A stretch of 64,000 nt of DNA from Thermofilum sp. NZ13 (GTDB taxonomy: Archaea > Thermoproteota > Thermoprotei > Thermofilales > Thermofilaceae), in contig NDWX01000001.1 of the NCBI GenBank assembly GCA_002855745.1, positions 248,001 to 312,000 of the forward strand, given 5' to 3'. The notes below the pieces were generated by a model that worked only from the letters and a program-made list of their open reading frames with translations, made no database searches and had not been told where the DNA came from. The position numbers and the translations under genes are program-made. Positions 41,330 to 49,661 of the stretch are shown in pieces; the stretch's first letter is position 1, and every line of letters begins with the position of its first letter.

Positions 41330-41425
41330 GCCACGCGGCATCTAAGCTCAAGCCCTGATCCGCCAACGCAAAGCCCAGGAATGGGCTTTTAACCAACCTT
41401 TACACGAATTTACGAGCTGTTCGGG

Positions 41426-43336
41426 ATGGAGGCGAGGTTTCCGTACAGGCCGAGGCCGCACCAGCTGGAGGTAGCTAAGATTATTTCGGAGCAGGTGAAG
41501 AGGCGCAACGTCATCCTCGAGGCCCCCACGGGTTTCGGGAAGACGCCCGTAGTGATCTACGCCCTACTCCCCTTCCTCGAGCGGGGAGGCAGGGTGGTGT
41601 GGGCTGTCAGAACCGGGAGCGAAACTGACAGGCCCGTGGAGGAGTTCAGGGTCTTCAGGGAGAAGAGCGGCGTCAGGCTCGTCGCCCTGAGCCTCCGAGG
41701 GAAGAGGGACATGTGCCTCCTCGCCCGGAGGTTCGGCGAGAACCTTGACTACAGCGACGTGTCCTACATCTGCAGCAGGGAGAGAAGCAGGTGCCCCTAC
41801 TACAGGCGGCTCCGCGAGGGCGTTGACCTGCAGAGGTTCGTCGACGTGGGGGCGCTGACGTACACGTACATATTCGAGGAGGCGAGCAGAATGGGCGTTT
41901 GCCCCTACTTCCTCCAGCGCGAGCTGCTGAAGCTGGCCGACGTCGTGGCCCTCAGCTACAACTACGTCGTGGACGAGGGGCTAAGCTGGAGCATCAGGAC
42001 GGAGTTCCCCTTCAAGGAGTCGATACTCGTAGTGGACGAGGCACACAACCTCCAGAACCTCAACCTGGGAGGAGACACGATAACCGAGGGGACTATGGAC
42101 AGAGCCTACAGCGAGGCGCTCGAGGCGGGTGACGAGGACACCGCCGCGCTCGTCGACTACACTCGAAGCAGGGTCAAGGAGAAGTACTCGAGCCTGCAGG
42201 AGGAGGAGAGCGAGGTTTTTGACCCTGAAGATCTCCTCCCTGCCGACTTCGAGAAGAGGCTGGAAGACGCCTTGAAGACGGGCGAGGCTATTCGCGAGAG
42301 GAGGTTCAAAGAGGGGAAGAGGCCCCAGTCAAGCCTCTACCACTTCGCGAGCTTCTTTAAGGCCGCGGTTGAGGCGAGGGGGGTTGACGGCATAGCCTTG
42401 ATCGTCGAGAGGAACAACGGCAGGCTTTACCTCAACATATGGGACATGCGCGCAGGCGAAGTTCTCACGAGGGTGTGGAAGTCCTTCAAGCGGGTCATAT
42501 TCATGTCCGGGACCCTTGCACCCATCGAGGCGTTCGCCGAGACAGTGGGCGTGAGAGACTACTACCCGGTAACTGTTCCGAGCCCCTACGACGAGACCAA
42601 CGCATCCGTGTACCTCGTCAAAGACCTCACGACGCGGGGAGAGGAACTCAGCGACGAGATGGCTGGAAAGTACGTGGACGCGATCGCTCGGACGCTCCGC
42701 AGGGTCAGGCGCAACACCGCTGTTTTCACCGCCAGCTACCGCATCCAGGCCAAGCTGATGGCCAGCGGGCTCCTTGAGGCCGCTCGGAGCCTTGGGTACA
42801 CCGTCTTCGTCGAGCGGCGCGACATGAGCGGGCTAGAGGCTGGGGAAACTCTCCAGAAGTTCAAGTCCCTCGCCCAGAGCGGGAGCGGGTTGCTGGTCGC
42901 GCCCATGGGGGGTAGGTTCGCGGAGGGCGCCGACTACCCGGGTGAGGAGCTGATGTGCGTGTTCCTCGTCGGCATACCCTTCGAGAAGCCGACGACCAAG
43001 ACGAAACTCTACATAGAGTACTACCAGAGGCTATACGGCGAGGAGAAGGGCCGCTTGTACGCCTACGTTTACCCCGCCCTGAGGAGGGCGGCTCAAGCCC
43101 TCGGGAGGGCGCTCAGGAGCCCAAGAGACCAGGCGGTGATCGTGCTGGGGGACTACCGCTACCAGCAGTACATGCCGCTCATGCCCGACTACGTCCGCGA
43201 GCTGGTAAAGCCTATAACTCACGACCGTCTTGACGCTGTTGAACCCCCCTGGGAGACGAAATTCCTTGATGAGCCTCGATACGCCGGTCGGTCCCGCTCT
43301 CATGAAAGCTGGGAGGCCGATCTTAACCACGGCTAG
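41426..43336 (+). CDS. XPD/Rad3-family DNA helicase
   Basis: 636 residues, superfamily 2, 5'-3' helicase. Walker A EAPTGFGKTP (32-41), four Fe-S cysteines C97, C116, C123, C159, DEAH box 204-207 (VVDEAHNLQ), motif III FMSGTLAP, and motif V/VI APMGGRFAEGADYPG and QALGRALRSPRDQA. The 4Fe-4S cluster is needed to split duplex DNA. Archaeal XPD takes part in DNA repair. Monocistronic by position; ATG 41426. Confidence 0.93.
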   Translation: MEARFPYRPRPHQLEVAKIISEQVKRRNVILEAPTGFGKTPVVIYALLPFLERGGRVVWAVRTGSETDRPVEEFRVFREKSGVRLVALSLRGKRDMCLLARRFGENLDYSDVSYICSRERSRCPYYRRLREGVDLQRFVDVGALTYTYIFEEASRMGVCPYFLQRELLKLADVVALSYNYVVDEGLSWSIRTEFPFKESILVVDEAHNLQNLNLGGDTITEGTMDRAYSEALEAGDEDTAALVDYTRSRVKEKYSSLQEEESEVFDPEDLLPADFEKRLEDALKTGEAIRERRFKEGKRPQSSLYHFASFFKAAVEARGVDGIALIVERNNGRLYLNIWDMRAGEVLTRVWKSFKRVIFMSGTLAPIEAFAETVGVRDYYPVTVPSPYDETNASVYLVKDLTTRGEELSDEMAGKYVDAIARTLRRVRRNTAVFTASYRIQAKLMASGLLEAARSLGYTVFVERRDMSGLEAGETLQKFKSLAQSGSGLLVAPMGGRFAEGADYPGEELMCVFLVGIPFEKPTTKTKLYIEYYQRLYGEEKGRLYAYVYPALRRAAQALGRALRSPRDQAVIVLGDYRYQQYMPLMPDYVRELVKPITHDRLDAVEPPWETKFLDEPRYAGRSRSHESWEADLNHG

Positions 43337-43374
43337 CATGTGCACGGTTCTGCCGAGAAGGTGAGTCCAGTACG

Positions 43375-43524
43375 CTAGCGGGTCTTCCCCCTCTTGAAGT
43401 AGTCGAGCGCCAGTACAACCCGAGACCCCTTCCGCTCACCAACGTGCTCCAGCCTCCAGGGCAAACCGTTGCTCGGCTGCAGCCTCGAGGAAGTGGTTTG
43501 CGGCGATGCCGCCTTGAGGCTCAC
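43375..43524 (-). CDS. Possible 49-residue protein downstream of SWIM2
   Basis: GTG 43524 to TAG 43375, 17 bases after the SWIM2 stop and on the same strand. The C-terminal half reads LPWRLEHVGERKGSRVVLAL followed by DYFKRGKTR, which looks like real basic protein; the first 18 residues are rich in Ser/Thr/Gln. It may be the last gene of the SWIM2 operon. No family recognised and no independent evidence of translation. Confidence 0.3.
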   Translation of the reverse strand: MSLKAASPQTTSSRLQPSNGLPWRLEHVGERKGSRVVLALDYFKRGKTR

Positions 43525-43541
43525 TCAGCGCGGAGCCGGAG

Positions 43542-43923
43542 CTACCTCCGGTGCAACATAACCGTAGTTATGTGCGTGCATATTTTCGCCTTCCTCACGT
43601 ACCCGTATGCTCGGAAGAAGCAGTCGCAACGATACTTTCCCTCGTGGATCCACACTTTGTACCAGGGGGTAGGTGTCGCCCAGCTCAGCGAGGCCTTTCA
43701 CCAGCCAGTGCTCGCTCCCAACCCTCTCCACCTTCCCGGCGAGGAGCCTGTACACGGCGCGGTAGAACCACTCCTCAGGCTTATCCGGGAAAGAGGCCTG
43801 CAGCTCCCCTAAGGCGTCGAGCAGGTCCCCGCGCTCCTCGACTATCTTATCGCCGCAGTGGCCGAAGGGGGCGCACCTCACCAGCGCCCAGGCTAGCCTG
43901 CCCCCCTCACTCCTAGCCCTCAA
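43542..43923 (-). pseudogene. SWIM zinc-finger paralog, frameshifted at a C run
   Basis: Residues 1-88 from TTG 43923 parallel the intact protein at 16741 (FPDKPEEWFYRAVYRLLAG; HWLVKGLAELGDTYP). After GDTYP the match moves to another frame: YKVWIHEGKYRCDCFFRAYG and KAKICTHITTVMLHRR, ending at TAG 43542, with all four SWIM ligands preserved. Removing one C from the CCCCC run at about 43660 joins them. Either a recent pseudogene or a sequencing indel; the ligand set is still intact, so the loss is young if real. Confidence 0.72.
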
Positions 43924-44077
43924 ACGAGAGCACCCACAGCGCCTTCCCTGTAATCGAGACCATAACCCCAGCTGGGTGCGGGCTTCTCCCCAGGAAACCG
44001 TACTCCAGTAGCCTCAGGTGGTCTGGGGCAGTGGGCTCGGCCGCCGGCTTCGCGTCGCCCCCACTTTCAGCCTTCAC
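43913..44077 (-). CDS. 54-residue protein upstream of SWIM2
   Basis: GTG 44077 to TAG 43913 on the minus strand, overlapping the TTG start of SWIM2 by 11 bases. After a polar lead (AESGGDAKPAAEPTAP) it reads DHLRLLEYGFLGRSPHPAGV and MVSITGKALWVLSFEG, which looks like a compact beta-helix domain and not like chance. Its promoter faces the promoter of RNA copy B over about 35 bases. No family recognised. Confidence 0.45.
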   Translation of the reverse strand: MKAESGGDAKPAAEPTAPDHLRLLEYGFLGRSPHPAGVMVSITGKALWVLSFEG

Positions 44078-44088
44078 AGCAAAAAGAT

Positions 44089-44102
44089 GATAAACCCCTT
44101 AA
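44089..44102 (+). promoter_or_regulatory. Promoter element of RNA copy B
   Basis: GATAAACCCCTTAA, the counterpart of the element upstream of copy A, about 20-25 bases before the conserved RNA block. Confidence 0.5.
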
Positions 44103-44111
44103 CAAGCTGGA

Positions 44112-44316
44112 GTAGTGAGCGTTACCAGTTCCCACCCCGGTCAAAGGGGCCGTAGGTGGGTGCCCCGCGCGGCGCGAAGAGGCTGAGAGGCGCCGAGGCA
44201 AAGCCCCGCCGCACAGACCTCAGCGAGCTGGCGGGGTGGTCCGAAGGCGCGGAGCCCATGAGAGCCCCGAAGAGGGGGCCCGGAGCAGTGAAGGGGTGAA
44301 TGTGCCAGGCGCGGCC
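44112..44316 (+). ncRNA. Structured RNA element, copy B
   Basis: About 205 nt, homologous to copy A. CCCACC (44131-44136) pairs with GGTGGG (44155-44160); inside it CGGTC (44138-44142) pairs with GGCCG (44148-44152), where copy A has GGCUG, a pairing-preserving change. CCGCGC (44165-44170) can pair with GCGCGG (44309-44314), closing the molecule. CCCC-GAAGAG-GGGG is at 44265-44278. The variable middle here has CCCCGCC…GGCGGGG instead of copy A's GNRA hairpin. It is followed 33 bases later by the gene at 44350. No known RNA family recognised. Confidence 0.6.
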
Positions 44317-44349
44317 CTGGGAGAGGATAAGGCTGTAGTTGGTGGTATC

Positions 44350-44976
44350 ATGACGACTCAGTACGAGAGAGTCTTCACCGAGGAGGCTGAGAGGATTGCC
44401 GGCAGGGCTTTGGGCGAGATAGCCTTCGAGGCCTTGATGCGGGCTGCGCTCCTGGGCCTCCCTATCGAGCCGGCGAAGACCGGACCTAGAAGCGTCGTGG
44501 TCCACTACGCCGGCAGGAGGGCGTTCTTCAGGGTTATAGGCGTCCTCAACCCCTCGGGGGGCTTCTCGGTCTGCTTGAGGCGATACACCAACGACTGCGG
44601 GGAAGTCGCCTCAGTCTCGCCGAGCGGCGAGGTTAAAATCGTCGTAACTGGTCTACCATCCTACTTGAGCTCTCCCGGGGAGCTGTACGGCGGCCACGTG
44701 GCCGACGTGTGGACGCAGAGGCTTCGAGCGGCTGAGGCCGGCATGCTCCAAGAGGTCCAGAAGGAGTCCTTGAGCCGGGATGTCCTCTCTAGCCTTTCGA
44801 GCACTCTCCCCAATTCTTTTCCGCGGGTCAAGGTGTACTACTCTCCGGTGACGCTGGACTACGCGGCGGGGCTGCTTGAGGCTGGTGTCCTGCCTGTCTG
44901 GGTCAGCGGCTTCGGCTACTCCGTCTCCGTGTCGAGGCTCGCGCTTGAGAAGCTGGCTGAGCTGACCGGTAAGTAA
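44350..44976 (+). CDS. Hypothetical protein downstream of RNA copy B
   Basis: 208 residues from ATG 44350. N-terminal helices (YERVFTEEAERIAGRALGEI) followed by mixed alpha/beta sequence (RSVVVHYAGRRAFFRVIGVL; VKIVVTGLPSYLSS). No signal peptide, membrane span or catalytic motif is seen, and no family is recognised. Because RNA copy B ends 33 bases upstream in the same direction, the RNA could also be the leader of this mRNA; copy A has no such gene behind it. Confidence 0.55.
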   Translation: MTTQYERVFTEEAERIAGRALGEIAFEALMRAALLGLPIEPAKTGPRSVVVHYAGRRAFFRVIGVLNPSGGFSVCLRRYTNDCGEVASVSPSGEVKIVVTGLPSYLSSPGELYGGHVADVWTQRLRAAEAGMLQEVQKESLSRDVLSSLSSTLPNSFPRVKVYYSPVTLDYAAGLLEAGVLPVWVSGFGYSVSVSRLALEKLAELTGK

Positions 44977-45004
44977 TTATACTTTCAGGTGCTGTACTAA
45001 CCTG

Positions 45005-46987
45005 ATGAGGAAAGAGCCTATTGCCGCACTTACTATCGCCTTTACACTGCTCTTCTCCCTCCTGGCATCGGCTCAACCCGCGTTGCCCGGTTTCTCCCCG
45101 CTAGTCGTGGCCGCGTACTCCAGCGACATCAGCCTCGGGAAGCCTGCCACCGTGACGCCGGGCGGCAGCTTCACGTTCACGCTGACGGGAGACGCCGCCC
45201 AGCCCAGCGCGGCTTACATGTTCACCGTCACGGTAGCCGATGGTAAGCTGAGCCTCCTGAACTACTCGCTCAGCGTCACTTACTCAAACGGCAAAGTCAC
45301 GGTTTCCGTGCCTAGCAGTGCGAAGCCAGGCGTCTACGACCTCGTTCTAGTGGGGCAGAGGAAGCTCGAGCTACCGAGGAGCGTGTGGGTGATAAACGTC
45401 TCGAAAACCACGCTCAGAGTTGTCCAGGTCAGCGACCAGCACTACGGCGCGGGGCAGCCGGACGTGATAACGGGCGACATGAACAGGATCGCAGGCTACC
45501 TTGTCGCCTCCCTGCTGAAACCCGACCTGATCATCGACACCGGCGACGTAGGCGACACAGCCAGCGAGCTCCAGTACCGCTGGGCTTACAGCTACGAGAG
45601 AGCGTTCCTCTACGGTTTCCCCATCTTCGCCGTGCCGGGGAACCACGACACCCCGCCCGACGCGTGGTCCAAGTACTACGGGAGCACAACCTGGTACAGG
45701 CTGATAGCAGATAGGCTACTCATCGTCGGGCTTTACTCGCTTGAGCAGGGATACCCGCCGCTGAGCCAGCTCCAGTGGGCAGAAGGCGTCCTCAAGCAGT
45801 ACTCCAGCGTCCCCTACAAAGTGGTCCTGGTCCACCACCCCGTCTTCTACTACCAGGGTGAGCTCAAGACGACGTACGACGACCAGAGCGTGATCGCTCC
45901 ATACGATCCGCAGAGCAACCCGAACTCCCCTGTTTCCTCCTACTGGAGCGGGAACATGGAGGCGACGCGCTTCTTCCTCAGGCTCGTCGAAACCTACGGC
46001 GTGAACCTCGTGTTATCGGGGCACGTCCACCGCGACCTCTACGTCAAGTACACGAGCGCGAGAACCGGTAAGACCACGTACTTCGTCACCACGACTACCC
46101 TCGGCATGGGTAGCGCTATCTACGATGGGCTCGCGCTCTTCGAGATAGACCTCAAGAGCGGCAACATAACATTCCCCGTCAAGCCGCCCACGTTCATCGG
46201 CTTCAGCTACGACTCCAGGAAGCTGGCGCAGAACTCCATCCCCATCGGCGTATACCCGCCCCAGAACAACCTAGGAGTCTCCAACCAAGTGTTCACCCCT
46301 TCAGCGCTCTACCTCTGGCCTCGCGCCTACGTTCTGACCCTCGAGAACAGGCTCGGGTACCTTGACTTGGATAACGTGGTGGTCTGGTGCCTGCCGTGGT
46401 CCGGGGACTTCACGCCGAAGGTTCTCGACGCTAGCGGCGGAGCCAGCTTCCAAGTGCTGGACACGCTGCGCGTGGGAGACCTGCTCTACGTTGCGGTCAG
46501 GGTCAAGCTACCGCCAGGCGGCAAGCTCGCGGTTGCCCTGGCCAACGCCCTCGATACCGAGCCGCCGAAAATCAGCGTGAAGATGCTATTCCCCGAGAAG
46601 CCCGCTCCTGGGGGCCAGTTCCAGGCATTCATCGACGCCAGCGATGATGGGTGGGGTTTAGCCAACTTCCTAGCGTCGCTCGTGGTGGACGGAGTAGAGC
46701 AACCGGTGAGCGTGAGCCTCTACTCTCCAGGCACTCTCGTCGACCCCGTAGGGAGCATGACATTCAAGGTAGCAGGCTCAATCCCTGCTGGAGCGGGGAG
46801 CGCTAAGCTAGTGCTACGCGCAGTAGACTACGCTGGCCATCATGCCACAGCCGAGTACACTTTAGTGGAGAAGAAAATTGAGAAACCCCTAGAGGCACAA
46901 CCGGCTACGGTGGTGCTCGCAGTACTTGCCGTCGCGACTGTACTTGTGATTGTCCTAGTAGTTAGAAGGTTGAGGCAGAAACGCTAA
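45005..46987 (+). CDS. Secreted, membrane-anchored metallophosphoesterase
   Basis: 660 residues. Signal peptide (IAALTIAFTLLFSLLASAQP), an Ig-like domain (30-135), then a calcineurin-type phosphoesterase core: VSDQHYG (DxH), DLIIDTGDVGD, VPGNHDTPP, VLVHHPVFY and LSGHVHRD, all metal ligands present. A beta-rich C-terminal domain is followed by one span (TVVLAVLAVATVLVIVLVV) and RRLRQKR. It should hydrolyse phosphate esters outside the cell. It stands at the head of an ABC-importer cluster. Confidence 0.88.
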   Translation: MRKEPIAALTIAFTLLFSLLASAQPALPGFSPLVVAAYSSDISLGKPATVTPGGSFTFTLTGDAAQPSAAYMFTVTVADGKLSLLNYSLSVTYSNGKVTVSVPSSAKPGVYDLVLVGQRKLELPRSVWVINVSKTTLRVVQVSDQHYGAGQPDVITGDMNRIAGYLVASLLKPDLIIDTGDVGDTASELQYRWAYSYERAFLYGFPIFAVPGNHDTPPDAWSKYYGSTTWYRLIADRLLIVGLYSLEQGYPPLSQLQWAEGVLKQYSSVPYKVVLVHHPVFYYQGELKTTYDDQSVIAPYDPQSNPNSPVSSYWSGNMEATRFFLRLVETYGVNLVLSGHVHRDLYVKYTSARTGKTTYFVTTTTLGMGSAIYDGLALFEIDLKSGNITFPVKPPTFIGFSYDSRKLAQNSIPIGVYPPQNNLGVSNQVFTPSALYLWPRAYVLTLENRLGYLDLDNVVVWCLPWSGDFTPKVLDASGGASFQVLDTLRVGDLLYVAVRVKLPPGGKLAVALANALDTEPPKISVKMLFPEKPAPGGQFQAFIDASDDGWGLANFLASLVVDGVEQPVSVSLYSPGTLVDPVGSMTFKVAGSIPAGAGSAKLVLRAVDYAGHHATAEYTLVEKKIEKPLEAQPATVVLAVLAVATVLVIVLVVRRLRQKR

Positions 46988-47037
46988 GGCTATTAGCAAA
47001 CATAAATTATTTATTTCTTCCCATGTCATAACTCTTG

Positions 47038-48063
47038 ATGAAGCAAAAACTCGTAACACTAGCATTACTGATTACAGTCCTCCTCGCCCTCTCTCTCCCA
47101 AAGGCTAAGGCTCAGCCTGTTGTTGTGGCAGTCGACCTAGGTCACGGTGAGAGCAACAAATACCTAAACTACATCATGGGCAACATAACGTTCGTCACAT
47201 GGAAAAAAATCACCGGCGCCATAAATGCCTCAACATTAGAAGGCGTGGACATCCTCCTGCTAGGGCAACCGACTGTGGCGTTCAGCCCCGATGAGATGAC
47301 TGCGATAAAGAACTGGCTCGCGTCCGGCAACAAGGTCCTATACGTGGCGGGCGACAGCGACTACGGCCCAGGCCAGAAGACAATACAGCAGATCAATGAC
47401 CTCCTAGCAGCGATCGGAACTAAACTCAGGCTCGAGCACGGCGCAGTGTACAGTGACAACCCCAATGTCACAGCGAAGGCGTACTACAGGATGCTCACAT
47501 TTGTTGAGCCTGATGCTGATTCACTGCTCCGGACAGACATTCTCAGAGAAAAAATAGCAAAGCCTATCCTTATGCATGGTCCTGGGTGTGTCATATGGAT
47601 CGATGAGCAAGGAAAGTACCATGACCCAGTTAAGGAGACGTTCCCCGGCCTCCTCAGGCTCGTGTGGGCGCACAAGAGCTACATGGGAGACAACACGCCT
47701 CCGACCCCCTACGTGTACGACCTTATGGCCTACGGTAAGGGCACAGGTGACCACGACTTCGTGATGTACGCGGCCGAGTACTGGGCCGACAAGAACGTCC
47801 TGATAGTCGTGGCTGGGGAGTCGCTGTACGGTGACTACGAGCCAGCCTGGGCTTCGGAATACTACGGTGTGCCTCTCGACGGCCCAACTTTTGTGACAAA
47901 TCTTTTCCATTGGTGGGTCTATGTAATAACAGAAGTTCCGAAACAAAAAGCCACTCAGCAGCTCATCACTACTCTGATTATCGTCCTAGTTGCTATCGTC
48001 TTGGTTGCAGTCGCAGTGTTCTTCATAATTAAGAGAAGGCGGGTCCCAATAAAACAGAAATAA
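47038..48063 (+). CDS. Secreted GATase-like protein with C-terminal membrane anchor
   Basis: 341 residues from ATG 47038 (ATG 47035 is possible). Signal peptide (LALLITVLLALSLPKAKAQP), then a Rossmann-like domain with VVVAVDLGHGESNKYL, GVDILLLGQPTVAFSPDEM and GNKVLYVAGDSDYGPG, resembling the DUF4350/GATase1-like fold found in exported proteins beside ABC importers. C-terminal span (ITTLIIVLVAIVLVAVAVFF) and basic tail. No catalytic Cys triad is evident, so a binding or scaffold role is more likely than catalysis. Confidence 0.72.
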   Translation: MKQKLVTLALLITVLLALSLPKAKAQPVVVAVDLGHGESNKYLNYIMGNITFVTWKKITGAINASTLEGVDILLLGQPTVAFSPDEMTAIKNWLASGNKVLYVAGDSDYGPGQKTIQQINDLLAAIGTKLRLEHGAVYSDNPNVTAKAYYRMLTFVEPDADSLLRTDILREKIAKPILMHGPGCVIWIDEQGKYHDPVKETFPGLLRLVWAHKSYMGDNTPPTPYVYDLMAYGKGTGDHDFVMYAAEYWADKNVLIVVAGESLYGDYEPAWASEYYGVPLDGPTFVTNLFHWWVYVITEVPKQKATQQLITTLIIVLVAIVLVAVAVFFIIKRRRVPIKQK

Positions 48064-48082
48064 TCTTAATTTTTTTGTTTTG
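48064..48082 (+). terminator. T-rich terminator
   Basis: TTAATTTTTTTGTTTTG follows the stop at 48063 directly, and a separate promoter (AAGTATATAATCG, about 48104-48116) precedes the next gene. Confidence 0.45.
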
Positions 48083-48103
48083 ACCTGTTGTCTTAGGGAA
48101 AGA

Positions 48104-48116
48104 TTAAGTATATAAT
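48104..48116 (+). promoter_or_regulatory. TATA box of the ABC importer binding-protein gene
   Basis: AAGTATATAATCG lies 20-32 bases before ATG 48136, giving a nearly leaderless transcript. Confidence 0.55.
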
Positions 48117-48135
48117 CGCTGCTCACGTAACCATA

Positions 48136-49596
48136 ATGATTACGATGAGAAGAAAGACCTCCTTTATCGTAGCTGGTGTTATTTTGGTAGTGGTTCTTGC
48201 CGCTGTCATCTTTACTCTATTTGTGCGCCAGCCCTTACAGACTCCTCAAGGGATTACTCTATACGTGATCACAAGACATGAACAAACTATTCAAGACACT
48301 ACACGAAGGATGTTCCTCAACAGTGAGATCGCTAAAAAGTATAACATTACGAATATTATTTTCCTGCCTGTTAACGCGGAGCAGTGGCCAGAGTACATAA
48401 AGAACGCGGCAGCCAAGGGTCAGGGCATCGACGTGGCCTGGGGTGGCGGGCCAACGCTCTTCAACCTCATCGACGAGCAAGGACTTATAGAGCCTCTAAA
48501 CACGTCTAAGGTTCCCGAGTTCGCCCTCGTGCTCCAGGAGATGAAGAAGATCCCGCCGACCATAGCGGGAGCGCCTACATACAAGGTTGGCGGCGACGGG
48601 CTTGTGCACTGGATAGGCGCGAGCGTGAGTAGCTTCGGCTTCACGGTGAACAAAGACATTCTCTCCCGCTACAACCTCTCAACCCCAACGAGGTGGGCAG
48701 ACCTGGGCAACCCCCTCTACGCTCAATTCCTGCCAGCTGTGCCGCTTGTGGGCATCGCTGACCCAACCACGAGCACCAGCAACACCAGGATGTTCGAGAT
48801 AATCCTCCAGGCGTACGGCTGGGACGCTGGCTGGAGGGCCCTCACCCTAATCGCCGCCAACGCGAAGGTTTACGGCGGAAGCAGTGATGTAAGAGACGCC
48901 GTGATCCGGGGAGACATAGCGATCGGGACGACCATCGACTTCTACGGTTACACCGCTCAGCAGCAGAACCCCGCGTGCCTGTACGTAATACCCGTGAACG
49001 AGAGCATAGTCAACGCAGACCCCATAGCCATCCTTAAGGGGGCTAGGCACCCCCGGGAAGCAGCGGTGTTCGTGGCATGGGTCCTCAACGAGACCGGGGG
49101 GCAACTCGTGTGGCTGGATCCCAACATCAACAGGCTCCCGGTCAACCCGAGGGTGTTCGACACACCTGAAGGCTCCAAGAGACCGGATCTAAAAGCCGCC
49201 CTCGCCAGCGTAGAGAAAACTGGTGGCATAAGCTTCAACGAGACTCTCTCCTCGCTGTGGGTCACTGCGGTCGTGGACTACTTTAAGGCGACACTCGTTG
49301 ACGCCCACGACGACCTCCAGGCCGTTTGGGCGCAGATCGCGCAGGCTTACCTGAGCGGGAAGATCTCAAAGGACCAGTTTAACATGCTCGTGGACTCGCT
49401 GACAGCCCCGATCACATTCACAGACCCACTAACTAAAACGCAGACCACCTTCACGCTGGACTACGCGATTAAGATTAGCAAATACCTTGCCAGCGACCCT
49501 ACAATATACCAAAACCTCATGAACCAGTGGAGGGATGCGGCCCGAGCCAGATACCTGAAGACAGCGGCCTTACTGAAGCAGATTACCGGCTCTTAA
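48136..49596 (+). CDS. ABC importer substrate-binding protein (Fe3+/organophosphate type)
   Basis: 486 residues. N-terminal anchor (FIVAGVILVVVLAAVIFTLF), then a two-lobed binding protein with features of the AfuA/FbpA group: GQGIDVAWGGGPTLFNLIDE, TRWADLGNPLYAQFLPAVPL, NVIRGDIAIGTTIDFYG-like region and HPREAAVFVAWVLNETGG. That group binds ferric iron, sugar phosphates or glycerophosphodiesters. Because two secreted enzymes including a phosphoesterase precede it, a phosphorylated ligand is plausible. The permease and ATPase follow. Confidence 0.82.
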   Translation: MITMRRKTSFIVAGVILVVVLAAVIFTLFVRQPLQTPQGITLYVITRHEQTIQDTTRRMFLNSEIAKKYNITNIIFLPVNAEQWPEYIKNAAAKGQGIDVAWGGGPTLFNLIDEQGLIEPLNTSKVPEFALVLQEMKKIPPTIAGAPTYKVGGDGLVHWIGASVSSFGFTVNKDILSRYNLSTPTRWADLGNPLYAQFLPAVPLVGIADPTTSTSNTRMFEIILQAYGWDAGWRALTLIAANAKVYGGSSDVRDAVIRGDIAIGTTIDFYGYTAQQQNPACLYVIPVNESIVNADPIAILKGARHPREAAVFVAWVLNETGGQLVWLDPNINRLPVNPRVFDTPEGSKRPDLKAALASVEKTGGISFNETLSSLWVTAVVDYFKATLVDAHDDLQAVWAQIAQAYLSGKISKDQFNMLVDSLTAPITFTDPLTKTQTTFTLDYAIKISKYLASDPTIYQNLMNQWRDAARARYLKTAALLKQITGS

Positions 49597-49661
49597 CCTT
49601 CCTCCCCTTTTTCTGAAAACTAAACATTTTAAGATGGGAGCGCGGTTTCTGACAGGGCAAG

